Positions 1 to 9,042 of a stretch of DNA of 20,898 nucleotides are shown piece after piece (the stretch's first letter is position 1; every line of letters begins with the position of its first letter). The translations under genes and the position numbers were made by a program. Under the pieces are notes generated by a model that was given only the letters and a program-made list of their open reading frames with translations, made no database searches and was not told where the DNA came from. Where the stretch lies: NCBI GenBank assembly GCA_025435555.1, contig JAIWWG010000190.1, positions 1 to 20,898 of the forward strand. The letters run 5' to 3'. The DNA comes from Chytriomyces cf. hyalinus JEL632 (lineage: Eukaryota > Chytridiomycota > Chytridiomycetes > Chytridiales > Chytriomycetaceae).

Positions 1-759
1 TGCGATTGCATGTTTACTCCTGCTCGCCTTATGCAAATCATGAGATCCATGGCTACCATCGCGTTCTTTCTAACAATCTGCATTAATATTCTCAGAGCTT
101 TCAGCCATATCGAATTGGGTCTTTGCTTGTGGTGCAGGCAGTAGGAGTCAGCTGGAGTAGACTCAACAGGAAAATCCCGCTTCTTTCCGCGCCCTAGGGG
201 GAAGTAGGTGCAACCGCAGCTGAATCCGCATGTGCAACTCTTTTACGGTCTCACGTCAAACTGGTAAATTTCACGGATTTAGCTGGAAACGAAGGTCCGC
301 TATTGGGGAATCCTTACTTGGCCCTCTTACTCAATATTGGAGCGTCACTGAATCGCGTCCATTTCGGGAGCAGGGTTGAGAGCACTTCATCATTCGGACT
401 CACAGACAGGAAGGCGTTTGACAGAAACCAGAACCAGTGAAAACAAGTTGCCCAACGTCCGCAAAAAAAGGATTTGAACTCGATCAGAATCAGCTTCAGA
501 GGATGAATTCCCCGCGCCTGCCGCGGCTTCATTTCTTCGTCTCGAAAATGCAGGCTTCAACCGCGCGTTACCCATAATTTCGTGTTTGGATGCGCGGATG
601 CCAGGATTCGGCACACGATATGTGGAGGTAATTCGAGTTTGGTTTCCATAATATCGTGACGAAGAAGATTGATGTTGTCTGATCCTTCCATATCACCGTA
701 ATATGCGTGTCAGAGCCGAGGAGGTTCCTCAAAGCATTTGTGTAGCATAACAAAAGAAC
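1..759. other. Intergenic stretch, no supported gene
   Basis: I see no convincing coding region here. On the minus strand a short open frame starts with ATG at 575 and reads MGNARLKPAF..., with a good GTGAGT donor-like site near 405, but I could not join it to a further exon and recognise no family. A second possible minus-strand start at 108 (MAESSENIN...) meets a stop after 12 codons unless spliced, and it runs toward the window edge. No repeats or further RNA genes were noticed. Confidence 0.4.
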
Positions 760-763
760 AAAA
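760..763 (-). terminator. RNA polymerase III T-run terminator
   Basis: Four T residues on the minus strand lie immediately after the discriminator base of the tRNA-Gly. This is the usual minimal Pol III termination signal. A second TTTT run follows about five bases further on. Confidence 0.75.
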
Positions 764-834
764 TGCATCAGCCGGGAATCGAACCCGGGACTACCGCGTG
801 GCAGGCGATAATTATACCACTAAACCACTGATGC
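764..834 (-). tRNA. tRNA-Gly (anticodon GCC)
   Basis: Read on the minus strand, the 71-base gene folds into a full cloverleaf. A 7-bp acceptor stem pairs GCATCAG with CTGATGC and is followed by discriminator A. The D-arm contains GGTTTAGTGG. The anticodon loop CTGCCAC carries GCC and is closed by ATCGC/GCGGT with one T-G pair. The T-arm has the loop TTCGATT between CCGGG and CCCGG, which is also the internal B-box promoter. There is no intron. Anticodon GCC reads GGC and GGT codons. Confidence 0.97.
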
Positions 835-1013
835 TGCAATTTCCTGGAAAAATAATATTACATGTAAGTACATACACCTATTGCAGAAAGAGAGCAGGCA
901 GCATCTATCAATGATTTCATCATCATCATACCATGGCTTTGATCACAGATGTTATTGAATGGGCACTTTAAAAACTGGCCACTGTATTCCCAAACACAAC
1001 AAGGACAATGATT

Positions 1014-2310
1014 TCATCCACTGCCCACACTCCACACGCTGCGGGAATCCAAGGTCCCAGCGACACCACTTTTTTCCCCGAAGCTGAGAGCAGTTCTAAC
1101 GCTCACAACGCTAAAAACGTCGTTGATCCCACCTCCATTCCCGTATCCCTTTCTATCTCGTTCGCGTTCCTTTTCGGCACGTTCTATTATAGTTGCAGGT
1201 GGTATTCCTCGAATTGACGCATTGTCAGCTGAAGGATGGAAATGCTGCGTGTAAATACTGTTGCTTGCGCCACCGGTGCCGCCGCCAGCAGAGGCGCCTT
1301 GGGCAGGATTCGATCCAATGATGTTATTGTACTGAGAATGTATACTGCGCGGTCCTGTTCCATAATATCTCAAGCTTGTATTGGTAAGTTGATGCGATGG
1401 AGGGTGGCCGATTTCCCAACGATGAGTTTCGAAATGTGTATGATTCGGGGTTGTGGATGGAAGCTGCAGGACATGATTGACGCGCCACTCGATGAAACAG
1501 GTTGAGGAAAATTGCTGAAACTCGTCGTCATGGGTGATGCCTGTTGAGGGACATCGGGCGTAAACGACACGACCCTGTTTGGTGGCATTTGCGTGTTTGG
1601 CGACAGAAAGGGTTGATGTGGCATTGGCGAGGGTATATTGCCAGGAATTGATTCTTCAAGGAAAGCTGAAGCTGCGCTGCTGTTGTGTTTTGATTGAATA
1701 GATGGGTCTCTTGCGGCGTTGGGGCGGCTGCTGCTGGCGTTTTGAGTTGAGAAATTTGGTTTTGTGGTTTCAGTTTCACGACGTTGACGAAAAGCACGAG
1801 GAAAACGGTTTACGAACCTAGTCCCTCCTTTTTTTCCCCGTCTTCTTCTTCGTCTTCTTCCAGAGGGATATTCGACCGACAAGTTCACTGAGTGGGACCC
1901 ATTTCGATTGCGATCTCTGCCTTCCGGATTAAAATACGACGATGAAGATGCGATCGATATTGAATCATTGTCATTATCATTGTCGAAGCGCGAGCGCGAA
2001 GTAAAAGTGTCCGTCGAGTGTGTGGATCTGAGTGTAGTCACATCAGCTTGAAATAACAGAAATTTCGAACGCTCACAAACCGCAGCTCTACTTCGATACC
2101 GTCGTTCGATGTGACTGGCTGACTAGGTGGGAGTGGTGTCGAATCACTTGGATGTGGGTGTCTGGTGGCGGTGGATTGGACCCGTTTCGGAGCAGCCGAG
2201 TTTGCGTTGAAAAGGCGTCCAATCTTGGACAAGAATCCGCCGAGAGATTTCCGTCGCCCGTTTTCCGTTGTCCGTTGCGCGCCTCGGTTTGAGGTGGTGG
2301 TGTTGTGCAT
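1014..2310 (-). CDS. Hypothetical Ser/Asn/Arg-rich low-complexity protein, three exons
   Basis: Not recognised. Proposed exons on the minus strand are 2310-2081, 2027-1421 and 1331-1014, giving 384 residues. Intron 1 (2080-2028) uses GTTTGT...CTCAG and joins frames with phase 2. Intron 2 (1420-1332) uses GTTGGG...CTCAG and is the only pairing I found that keeps both flanking frames open, so it is less certain. The N-terminus is basic and could form an amphipathic helix (KSLGGFLSKIGRLF). An Asp/Asn repeat (DNDNDND) lies near residue 92, and an Arg run followed by GKKGG at about 134-145 may be a nuclear-localisation-like patch. The rest is Ser/Pro/Asn-rich and probably disordered, and the C-terminal exon holds a Gly-rich patch and an ERAEKERERDRK stretch. 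I see no catalytic motif. The start codon lies only 41 bp from the stop of the zinc-finger gene upstream. Confidence 0.6.
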
Positions 2311-2329
2311 ATATATTTTTGATTTTAAG

Positions 2330-2335
2330 TTTATT
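2330..2335 (-). terminator. Poly(A) signal AATAAA of the zinc-finger gene
   Basis: AATAAA on the minus strand lies 16 bases after the zinc-finger stop and only 19 bases before the start codon of the next gene on the same strand. The 3' end of one transcript must therefore overlap the promoter or leader of the next. Confidence 0.6.
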
Positions 2336-2351
2336 TAAAAATTGTTTATAT

Positions 2352-3468
2352 TCAATATTTATGAAAGACGTGCTTGTGCTCGCGCCACATGTGCTGGTCC
2401 ATGGACTTAACAGTCTTGTACAGGTTCCCGCACTCTAGACACGCGACAGTGCGTTTGTTGGACGCATTCAGAACTTGCCGCTCATGAGGATCCAGATGCA
2501 CCCGGTTGTGCTGAGAAAGGTTGCTGTTGCTTTTGAACCTTTTGCCACAGCCTGGGTGCCGGCACTCGTATGGTGCTTCGTTTGTGTGGCTGCGAATGTG
2601 GATCTTGAGGCGTGATGATGTCTGATTTAAATTGACCAATCACATTACAAATGTAGAAGCGATGTCAATCAGCACAAGTGAAGCTACTCAAAAGAAAAGC
2701 AAGAGTGGTTACCGTATAGCTACTGTCACACAGTTGGCATTGGTGCGGTCGATCGCCGGTATGAACTCGCGCGTGCACTTTCAAAATGGAAAGATACGAG
2801 AAATGTTTGTCGCAACCAGGATATTTACAAGCATAGATGCGTTCGTTTTTGGAGTCTTCTTTCTCAGAAGGTGGAGCGCTGTATGTTCCTTCAGAGTCCT
2901 GGACTTTAGCTTGGTTTATCTTATCCGCTGGAGACGAATTCTGTGTGGGGCTCACAGGTTGGTGGATAGGTTGATTCAGAGTTGAAGAAGCATCTGGTAT
3001 TGATGCTACGCGGTTTGCTGACTGGCTTGGTTCGGAAACTTGTCCCACTTGTTCGCGTGGGTCATCAATGCCGTCAATCAAGAAGTGCAACTTGTTGAAC
3101 GAGCGACACCCGTCTTCATAGTCGTTGGATGGGTATATTGACAGCTGAGTTGCTGACAGTAATGTGCTAGCACTTGTTGGTGACACTGCTGACTCACTAG
3201 GAGCCTGCTTCACACCATGCACCGACAGCACAGAAGATAACTGCGACGAAAGAGGTGTGGTAATTGACGTGGATATAGCGTTGGCCGAATGAGTGGATGG
3301 GATGGCCCGCTCCATTGTTGGGGTAATGAGCCCATGAGTTGGATGTGATGCGATGTCAAATGTGGTTTCGCTTGGGGGGAACGGCGGGATGGGCGCTATT
3401 TTGGAATGAAAGTTCGGTGGATGTGAAGGTGTGCATGCCGCAACAAGAGTCTTGAAGCTGGGCAGCAT
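2352..3468 (-). CDS. C2H2 zinc-finger transcription factor, four fingers
   Basis: Two exons, 3468-2713 and 2621-2352, give 341 residues. The 91-nt intron (2712-2622) is GTAACC...AATCAG in phase 0. Joining them completes finger 2 exactly: C244-x2-C247-x12-H260-x3-H264, split between T252 and T253. Finger 1 is C214-x4-C219-x12-H232-x3-H236, finger 3 is C272-x4-C277-x12-H290-x3-H294 and finger 4 is C313-x2-C316-x12-H329-x4-H334. TGEKP-like linkers (HTGDRPH, HTNEAPY) join fingers 1-3, while a longer linker of about 18 residues precedes finger 4. Residues 1-210 are Ser/Thr/Pro-rich and probably a disordered regulatory region. A nuclear sequence-specific DNA-binding role is inferred from the fingers; targets cannot be guessed. 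The start is the first in-frame ATG. Confidence 0.9.
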
Positions 3469-4122
3469 TTCTTGAGTTCTGTGTGCAATGAGAAGGAGGA
3501 ACCTTGCAATTTGTAGGAAAATTGTGGAAATCGGAGGTTTGGAAGTTGTCGCGCAAGTCCGCTTTCGAGGCTCTTGATCGGGATGAGTGTCACTTGGGTA
3601 CGTGTGTGCTGGTTGGTCTCCTCGCTCTCTCTGACCCCGGGCCGTCTCTTTGCCGCTTGAGTGGGGGATCGGTTCCTGCTTTTACCCAAGTGTCCATGTG
3701 CGTTATTCAACGAACACCGGTGCGGATCTTATCTGTCACACCCTCAGCCGGAGTATAAAATATCAGTCCAACAGAACAGCTTGTATTGTTGTCCCCCACA
3801 TGTAAAATTAACACCCACACGGGCCTCATCCCTCCAAAGAATATTAGAACACGGCGTATCAGCCCTTTGAATGCGCGAAAAGTTCGTCACGAGGTCGTCA
3901 TATCCAAACACGGTTATCAAGTCAAGAAGAGTCACATTGGCACGAGTTTCGTGAGTTTTTTGTTTTTGGTGAGTGAGAGGGAAGGAAAGGGAGGGAGTGG
4001 GAGAAAGAGTAAGAAGGAAGTGGGAGGTTTCGGATGTTAGCCTTTCGATGCACATGCACAAAATATCAGAGAAAAAAGAAAAGTAGGTTGCGTTCACGTT
4101 GATAGAACCTACAAAAAGGATG
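3469..4122. promoter_or_regulatory. Upstream region of the zinc-finger gene with a purine/pyrimidine tract
   Basis: This 650-bp gap between two minus-strand genes is the likely promoter and leader of the zinc-finger gene. It contains an almost pure purine tract on the plus strand (about 3969-4027), which is a long CT-rich tract on the transcribed side. A TATAAAATA element sits at about 3755 on the plus strand. Open frames exist on both strands, including a 130-codon minus-strand frame at 3744-4136, but none has a convincing start, splice pattern or family match, so I annotate no gene here. Confidence 0.45.
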
Positions 4123-4473
4123 TTATACCCCATCATCCATGCTGAAAGAGATCACATTTCCGAGGAGGTTCAGACTCGTGCGGTGTGAGAATGCACCGGT
4201 TCGGATGAGCGGCGTCTGAAAAACGTCCGAGAATAGGGCTTAGTAAAAAGAAGCTGTCGAGTTACACATGCATGCGCGTACCGTGGATAGAGAAGCGGTT
4301 GCGCTGGATGCTATTGACGCAAAGACAGGGTTCGATGGTTGTGTTGTGGATGATGAGAAGCTGGCTGATGGGCCCGCAAAGGATGCAAAGGGCGTTGGAG
4401 CGGGACCCTTTGCAAAGAACGACTTGGGCGAGTGTGTTGCGGCTCGGCGGAATGCGCGGAAGCCCGAGTTCAT
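4123..4473 (-). CDS. Small predicted mitochondrial protein (presequence-bearing), unknown function
   Basis: Two exons, 4473-4282 and 4215-4123, give 94 residues. The 66-nt intron (4281-4216) is GTACGC...TACTAAG...TTTTTCAG, with a clear branch site, in phase 0. The N-terminus (MNSGFRAFRRAATHSPKSFF) has Arg, Ala and Ser and no acidic residues, as matrix-targeting presequences do. Ser/Ala/Phe-rich sequence follows, then a short second exon ending near SMDDGV. I do not recognise the mature part. It could be a small respiratory-chain or ribosomal subunit, but this is a guess. The ATG lies 48 bp downstream of the MED10 stop. The last exon might continue through another intron that I could not see. 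Confidence 0.55.
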
Positions 4474-4517
4474 CACTTTACTTTATGGATTTATGGGGAG
4501 TAAAAAAGTGACAAGTC

Positions 4518-4523
4518 TTTATT
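4518..4523 (-). terminator. Poly(A) signal AATAAA overlapping the MED10 stop codon
   Basis: The minus strand reads AAA TAA TAA AGA, so the last two bases of the MED10 stop codon begin the AATAAA hexamer. The next gene on the strand starts 45 bp on. Confidence 0.65.
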
Positions 4524-5109
4524 ATTTGAGATCCAGAGTCTGCTGGTACTCGCTGTGTAGGTCAGGGTAGTTCTTGCGCAGCTCTTCCAAGAGTGCGTCA
4601 TGCAGTTGCTAAGTGGGGTGGAGATGGGTCAGACAGTTAATGGGGCCAAGCACAACTTGAACTCACCGAAACGGCCTTGATCCTTCCGTTTGTTTTCTGG
4701 TTCTTGTCAACAAGGACCTGCGTCGCATCGCGTGTGTATGTGTCGGGGTTCCCGCCCTGCTCAATGAACCTGCGCGCACGTTGGCATTAGCACACATCCA
4801 ATTCTCTCCAGCAAGCGGCACCACGCAACTCCACAACGTTGAACGGGATGTTGGTGTCCACTCTCTGCACCACTCGTCCCACTTCCGCCAAGTGGCCCGT
4901 GAGTTGGTTTCTGTGCGTGCGATGACGAGCGTGCAGCTTCTTCTTTATTAATCCTCGAAGCAGCGTTTTTACATTCGCTTGTGCAGCACCGGCACAGAGT
5001 CGGTCTGGTAGTCGAACGTCGTCAGACTTATCTTCTGAAGTGTGCTGATGGTGTGAAGAATCTTTCGCTCCAGCGACTCGATCGGTTCCCTTGCCGCCTT
5101 GTCCGTCAT
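4522..5109 (-). CDS. MED10: Mediator complex subunit 10 (MED10/NUT2)
   Basis: Four exons, 5109-4973, 4910-4830, 4769-4667 and 4608-4522, encode 135 residues, the usual MED10 length. Introns of 62, 60 and 58 nt start GTAAAA, GTTGCG and GTGAGT and end in CACAG, GCGCAG and TTAG; the second has a TGCTAAT branch site. The spliced protein shows the MED10 pattern. An N-terminal helix (IESLERKILHTIS) leads to FDYQTDS, which is followed by HKRINQL, then IPFNVVEFIEQGGNP, matching the family's IPLEVxxYIDQGRNP core. It ends with a helix around LLEELRKNYPD. MED10 is a middle-module subunit that helps link activators to RNA polymerase II in the nucleus. The start is the ATG at 5109 (MTDKAARE). The frame is also open upstream, into the SDH4-like exon, which I treat as coincidence. 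Confidence 0.93.
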
Positions 5110-5210
5110 GTTGATTTTATCAGTGATTTTATCGAGGTTTTTATTGAACACCAACAACACAAAGGATGGGCCGCTTATTCGTAAACACAAATACTTCCGG
5201 ACTTGGCGAT

Positions 5211-5962
5211 TTAAAGCTTTCCCGTCCAGAGTCTCTTCACAAACGCGGTGATACCCACATCTGTTGTGTTGAAGAGGAAGCATCCGTACATGACCGACTC
5301 CCGTCACGAGTCTCAGACCCCACGTCAAGATTGAGTTGAGTGCGCCATAGGTTCTTTGAGGGACGTAATCTTGGACCATCGTGTCGAATCCCTGTTCATT
5401 GCCACAAAACGCGTTTCAGACACTGATGGAAAATCACATGCTCGCAATTCGAGAAACAGGAACAACAGAAAAGGATATCCTTACAAAGTGCGTGTGCAGT
5501 GGCAGAACAAGTCCCAATCCAAAGTCCACCAAAGGAATTGGTCCCACAAACAGTGCAGATGCCACAAGCGGGATTGTTACAACTGAGAGAGCCCGTTCGC
5601 CGTTCCAGTGGTATGATCCGTGCATTTTGGACTTTTGGGACAAGTCAGCTGATATTGTATGCGAGGCGAGATGTTTTCGATTTCGAAATGATGGGGGTGC
5701 GCAAGTTGGTCAGAAAAGTGACATTGTGATTGAGAGGCGATTGAAGCAGAGCCTCACCAGCGTTAGAGGCACGAGCAGTTTCGACATTGGCAGAGAGCGC
5801 TCTCGCTGACTTTGCGAAGAAGGAGGATGGTGCTGTGAGGCAGTCGGAGGGTAAGGGGCCACTCGCAGTCAGTACATCCATACTTAGCAACGTACCAGAG
5901 TGGAAGCGGGATACTCCGACCCGCATGGTTGTCAAAGGACGCACGAGGCCAACTCCAAACAT
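5211..5962 (-). pseudogene. SDH4-like paralog (succinate dehydrogenase membrane anchor D), single-base frameshift in last exon
   Basis: Exons 5962-5896, 5832-5758, 5648-5485 and 5391-5211 resemble the neighbouring SDH4 throughout. The protein has a mitochondrial presequence (MFGVGLVRPLTTMRVGVSRF), then HGSYHWNGERALS, first and second membrane helices and a heme-binding stretch (HTH, GFDTMVQDYV). Introns of 63, 109 and 93 nt carry donors GTACGT, GTGAGG and GTAAGG. The intron before the HGS motif region and the one before GFDT sit at the same protein positions as in SDH4. Exon 4 carries one extra base near 5294-5295 (GTCGGTCATG). Without it the frame would run on through the third helix and the family's C-terminal DVGITAFVKRLW to a stop at 5211. 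With it that part is lost and the frame runs on toward MED10. It is either a recent pseudogene or a sequencing error in a functional duplicate. Confidence 0.75.
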
Positions 5963-6102
5963 TTTAGATTCTTTAATTTTGCCCTTTTTAACAGCGATCA
6001 CAATGTGCCCAGAATCTCAATCCCAACTGATCATACTGAAACAACAAGACCTACAGAAGCAGATGCATCATGATATACATTCTTGCTGCACATAGATTCG
6101 CT

Positions 6103-6108
6103 TTTATT
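6103..6108 (-). terminator. Poly(A) signal AATAAA containing the SDH4 stop codon
   Basis: The minus strand reads TTG AAA TAA AAG, so the stop codon TAA is the centre of AATAAA. Confidence 0.65.
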
Positions 6109-6840
6109 TCAAGGCCGGTTCCTGCTCCGAAATCCGCAGTTTCCTAGTTGAATCGCCCGTCCATAAACGCTGCACAAACGCAGTCACACCCACATCGACG
6201 GTGTTGAACGTGTATATGCTGTATGCGACAAGACCCGTCGTGACTGTAAGTGCCCAAGACAGAACTGAATTCGCGAGCGCGTATTTTCGAGCAGGAACGT
6301 AATCCTGGATCATTGTGTCGAAGCCCTGGAATTTGAAATATCACCCGTTTGAATAAACGCGTCACTTTCACTGAGAGTTAAGGCAATGAGCCAAGCATCG
6401 CAGCTCTCACCATGTGAACATGGATGGGAACAATCACACCCAGCGCATAATCCAATCCCCATACTGGCCCAAATGCAATCGCAGATCCAAGAATTGGGAT
6501 TGTCAGAATTGAAAAGTATCGCTCATATGTCCAATGGTCGCTGCCATGCATTTTTGATTTGTGTTCGACTGCGATTCAGGGGGGTTGGAAAGTCAGTTAT
6601 GGAGTCAGTCCATGGAGGCCAACAGTTTTGAGATTACAACGCACTTGATGGTGTTGGGTGTGTCTGTCGTATTGAATTCGTGGTGGGAGACAGTCCAGCT
6701 GGTGCCCGAGAAATGGGACTGCTGAACATTCTTCGGGACAGCGGCGTAACTGGTGATCACTACCATTAGGTACAGAATCGGATTATAAAAGCGAGAGGCT
6801 GCGCACCTTTAGACGTGAGGAAGACTGCCCGTGTTGTCAT
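6104..6840 (-). CDS. SDH4: Succinate dehydrogenase membrane anchor subunit D (SDH4/CybS), mitochondrial
   Basis: Four exons, 6840-6807, 6749-6645, 6568-6411 and 6325-6104, give 172 residues. Introns of 57, 76 and 85 nt have donors GTGCGC, GTGCGT and GTGAGA and acceptors CACCAG, CGCAG and TTCCAG; all junctions keep the frame. The presequence (MTTRAVFLTSK, then RRMFSS) is typical for the mitochondrial matrix. The motif HGSDHWTYER at 54-63 opens helix 1, and PIHVHMGF contains H98, the expected heme b ligand. D107-Y108 matches the conserved Asp-Tyr near the ubiquinone site. Helix 3 leads to VDVGVTAFVQRLW, the family C-terminus. The protein anchors the succinate dehydrogenase catalytic subunits in the inner membrane (complex II) and takes part in ubiquinone reduction. 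The paralog lies directly downstream on the same strand. Confidence 0.94.
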
Positions 6841-6853
6841 CTCAGCGATATAT

Positions 6854-6859
6854 TTTATT
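6854..6859 (-). terminator. Poly(A) signal AATAAA of the KPW-repeat gene
   Basis: AATAAA on the minus strand lies 34 bases after the KPW gene stop and 13 bases before the SDH4 start codon, so the two transcripts probably overlap. Confidence 0.55.
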
Positions 6860-6893
6860 CTATTAACGGTTTACTTTTTCTTCATGCAACAAC

Positions 6894-9042
6894 TCAACAA
6901 AGCGCCAAGCACGCTGAACACAACACCCCCTCCAGCGATCCGGGTGGCATAACCGCATCGCATAATGGGCACTTGATTACCACCGCGCAAGCTATCGGCA
7001 TAGGTTTTCGAGCTGCCCAGGGTTTACTTGCAACAGACGTATTTTCCCACCACGGTTTCCGAGCGGCTGATTCTGTAGGGAGCTCCTCCTGGAGGTCGAA
7101 GCCACGGTTTATTGGATCTATGGCTGATGACCGGCGACGGGGCAACAATTTCGTTTGATGTATCCAATAGTTTTCCAACCACTGGCGATTGTTGCATGGA
7201 GGTGTTCGATGACGGAGCTTCCCAGGGCTTTTTCGCAGCCGAAACAGTCGGTTTCGACGCGTTCGATGATTGTGCGATAAGGCTGAAATTGTTGTTTGCG
7301 TGCGGATTGGAAGCAGATTGGTTCGACGCCAAGACTGGTGTTTTCCATGGCTTATTCGAAGTGGTCGTGTTTGTGGCAGATGATTCCCACGGCTTGGTTG
7401 AAGCGGTGCTCTGAGCGGCAGTTCTTTCCCATGGTTTTGCGGTATTTGAAGATGGTGAGGGTATAAGCTGGACGGCTGCTGATGATTTGACGAAACAACG
7501 GGTGGATCCCAGGGCTTCCTGGGAATATTTTCAGACGAAGCTGGAACTTTTTGATGAAGAAGCGTGCGGAAATGGGATGGCGCGGTTGTTTGCAGATTCC
7601 GAAAGCTGATGCCCAACTGGTTTTTCCCATGGTTTCAAGTTAGAGGGCACACTTCGCGTGTTTTGTTCTGCATTTGCCGGTGGGATCCAAGGTTTTGCTG
7701 CATTCGACTGAATATGTGGACTTTCCCAGGGTTTCGCAGGATTCGATTGACCGGCGCGATTCGCCCAGGGTTTGACTGCATTCGATTGAGCTGGAGGTTC
7801 TTCCCAAGGCTTGGATGCATTTGATTGGCCATTCGGGCTTTCCCATGGTTTTTTTGCATTCGACAGAGGACTTTCGCACGTTCGTGCTGGCGAATTTGTC
7901 GATATTGGATTGTGCGGCTCTGGTCTTTCATTAGATCGAGTCTCCCATGGTTTAGCAGCAGCTAAAGGGGTATCAGATATAGATGCGGGTTTTGGAGTCG
8001 AATTATTTCCAAGCTGACCAGCAAGGGTGCAGGATGGTTTCACCCACGGCTTGGAGGTGCCGACTGAATCGATTGGTAACGAAGGATTCTTTTGCTGGAT
8101 TCGGGATGTATTGCTCATGACAGCGAGATTCGAGTCTTTGGAGTTGTCTGGAACGCGTTTTGATTCCGTTTCGATGGCAGGAACCTCATCAAAGCGGCCA
8201 AGCTGAATCTGCATGCTTCGCTTCGGTAATTCGAATTCAAAATCCCGCCGATTCTGAGATAACAGAGATTCGGATGTTCGACGGTTTGCAGACGATAAAC
8301 CCAGTCTTGCCAGTTTCGGAGTCGCTTTCGGGGAACTCTTTGTTTGTTGAAAAGGGTTCATCGCAAAAGGAGGAAGTTTGAATGGTACTGGAGCTGATGT
8401 AGCTGCAAAGAATGGATGCGGTTGTTCGACGTGCTCAAGTTGCCGGGATGGTGAAGGAATGGGACTTTCAAGAATCAGATCCAATGAGTCCTGAACACGT
8501 TCTACAGGCGCGATATCATTTTCAATAATGGCATCTTTCGAATCAGGCATGAAAAACACGTCGCTTTCGCTGGAGAGAGGATCGGTTTCTGGCACAGCAG
8601 TTTTTGGAATGTACGTATTTTGGGACTTTGGAGATTGTGTTTCGCTTTCGGGTATTTCTTCATGCGTCGTTTGTGAGGAATCAAGTCGGTCGGCTGAATA
8701 GAACGGCATTGCAGACTTGGTCCCATATGCAGCCAATTCTGGATGCATTTTTGAGAAGGTGCAGGAAAGAAGGAATTTGCTGGTATCACGGGTTGTTCTT
8801 TGTCACTGCGAATCTGACAATGGGCGGAGTGGAGGGAACGGGGCGCATGCTTCTCGGACAGTAAAGGCAGATGGGCTGGATGGGGCCGGAGTTGAGACGA
8901 CGCTGGTACGACGAGTATGGGTGTGGGTTGTCTTCTCCTTGGCTGTCTCTGAGGTGGTTGATGTGAGCTGGGCAGTGTTCTTTGCCGAGTTTGGGTTCGA
9001 TCGAAGTGCGAGAGAAATGCGGCGTCGTTTCGCACTGTTCAT
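6894..9042 (-). CDS. KPW-repeat protein with C-terminal Cys-pair motif; reading frame switches unresolved
   Basis: A protein of about 700 residues starts at the ATG at 9042 (MNSAKRRRISL). Its central and C-terminal parts hold about sixteen Lys-Pro-Trp motifs, mostly KPWE, spaced about 15-20 residues apart, with spacers rich in Ser, Asn, Gln and Ala (SNAxKPWExP). The C-terminus (to the TGA at 6894) has CPLC and CSAC pairs, a possible small zinc-binding knuckle. Coding character alternates between two frames. One frame covers 9042 to about 8805, 8748-7531 and about 7470-7080. The other covers about 8810-8755, 7600-7480 (one KPW) and 7100-6894 (two KPW). Short introns, paired indels or decay could each explain this; an intron with donor GTACCA near 8910 and acceptor CATCCAG near 8740 would fix the first switch. 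KPWE also occurs once at the N-terminus of PEX13, but no SH3 or membrane segment is seen. Function unknown. Confidence 0.6.

Noticed and set aside
1-108. A possible gene start MAESSENIN... at 108 on the minus strand
   Set aside because: A stop follows after 12 codons and no clear donor or acceptor pair can be shown before the window edge.
3744-4136. A 130-codon minus-strand frame in the zinc-finger upstream region
   Set aside because: Part of it lies in a CT-rich tract that gives low-complexity Ser/Pro/Leu; there is no acceptor after the tract and no family resemblance.
4268-4570. A 100-codon plus-strand open frame
   Set aside because: It is antisense to the presequence exon of the small mitochondrial gene and the MED10 3' end, which have proper splice sites and, for MED10, a clear family match.
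5645-6001. A continuous 118-codon minus-strand frame read as one protein
   Set aside because: It runs through SDH4-paralog intron 1 (63 nt, a multiple of three) and into intron 2. Splicing gives a better presequence and an in-frame join to the HGSYHW exon.
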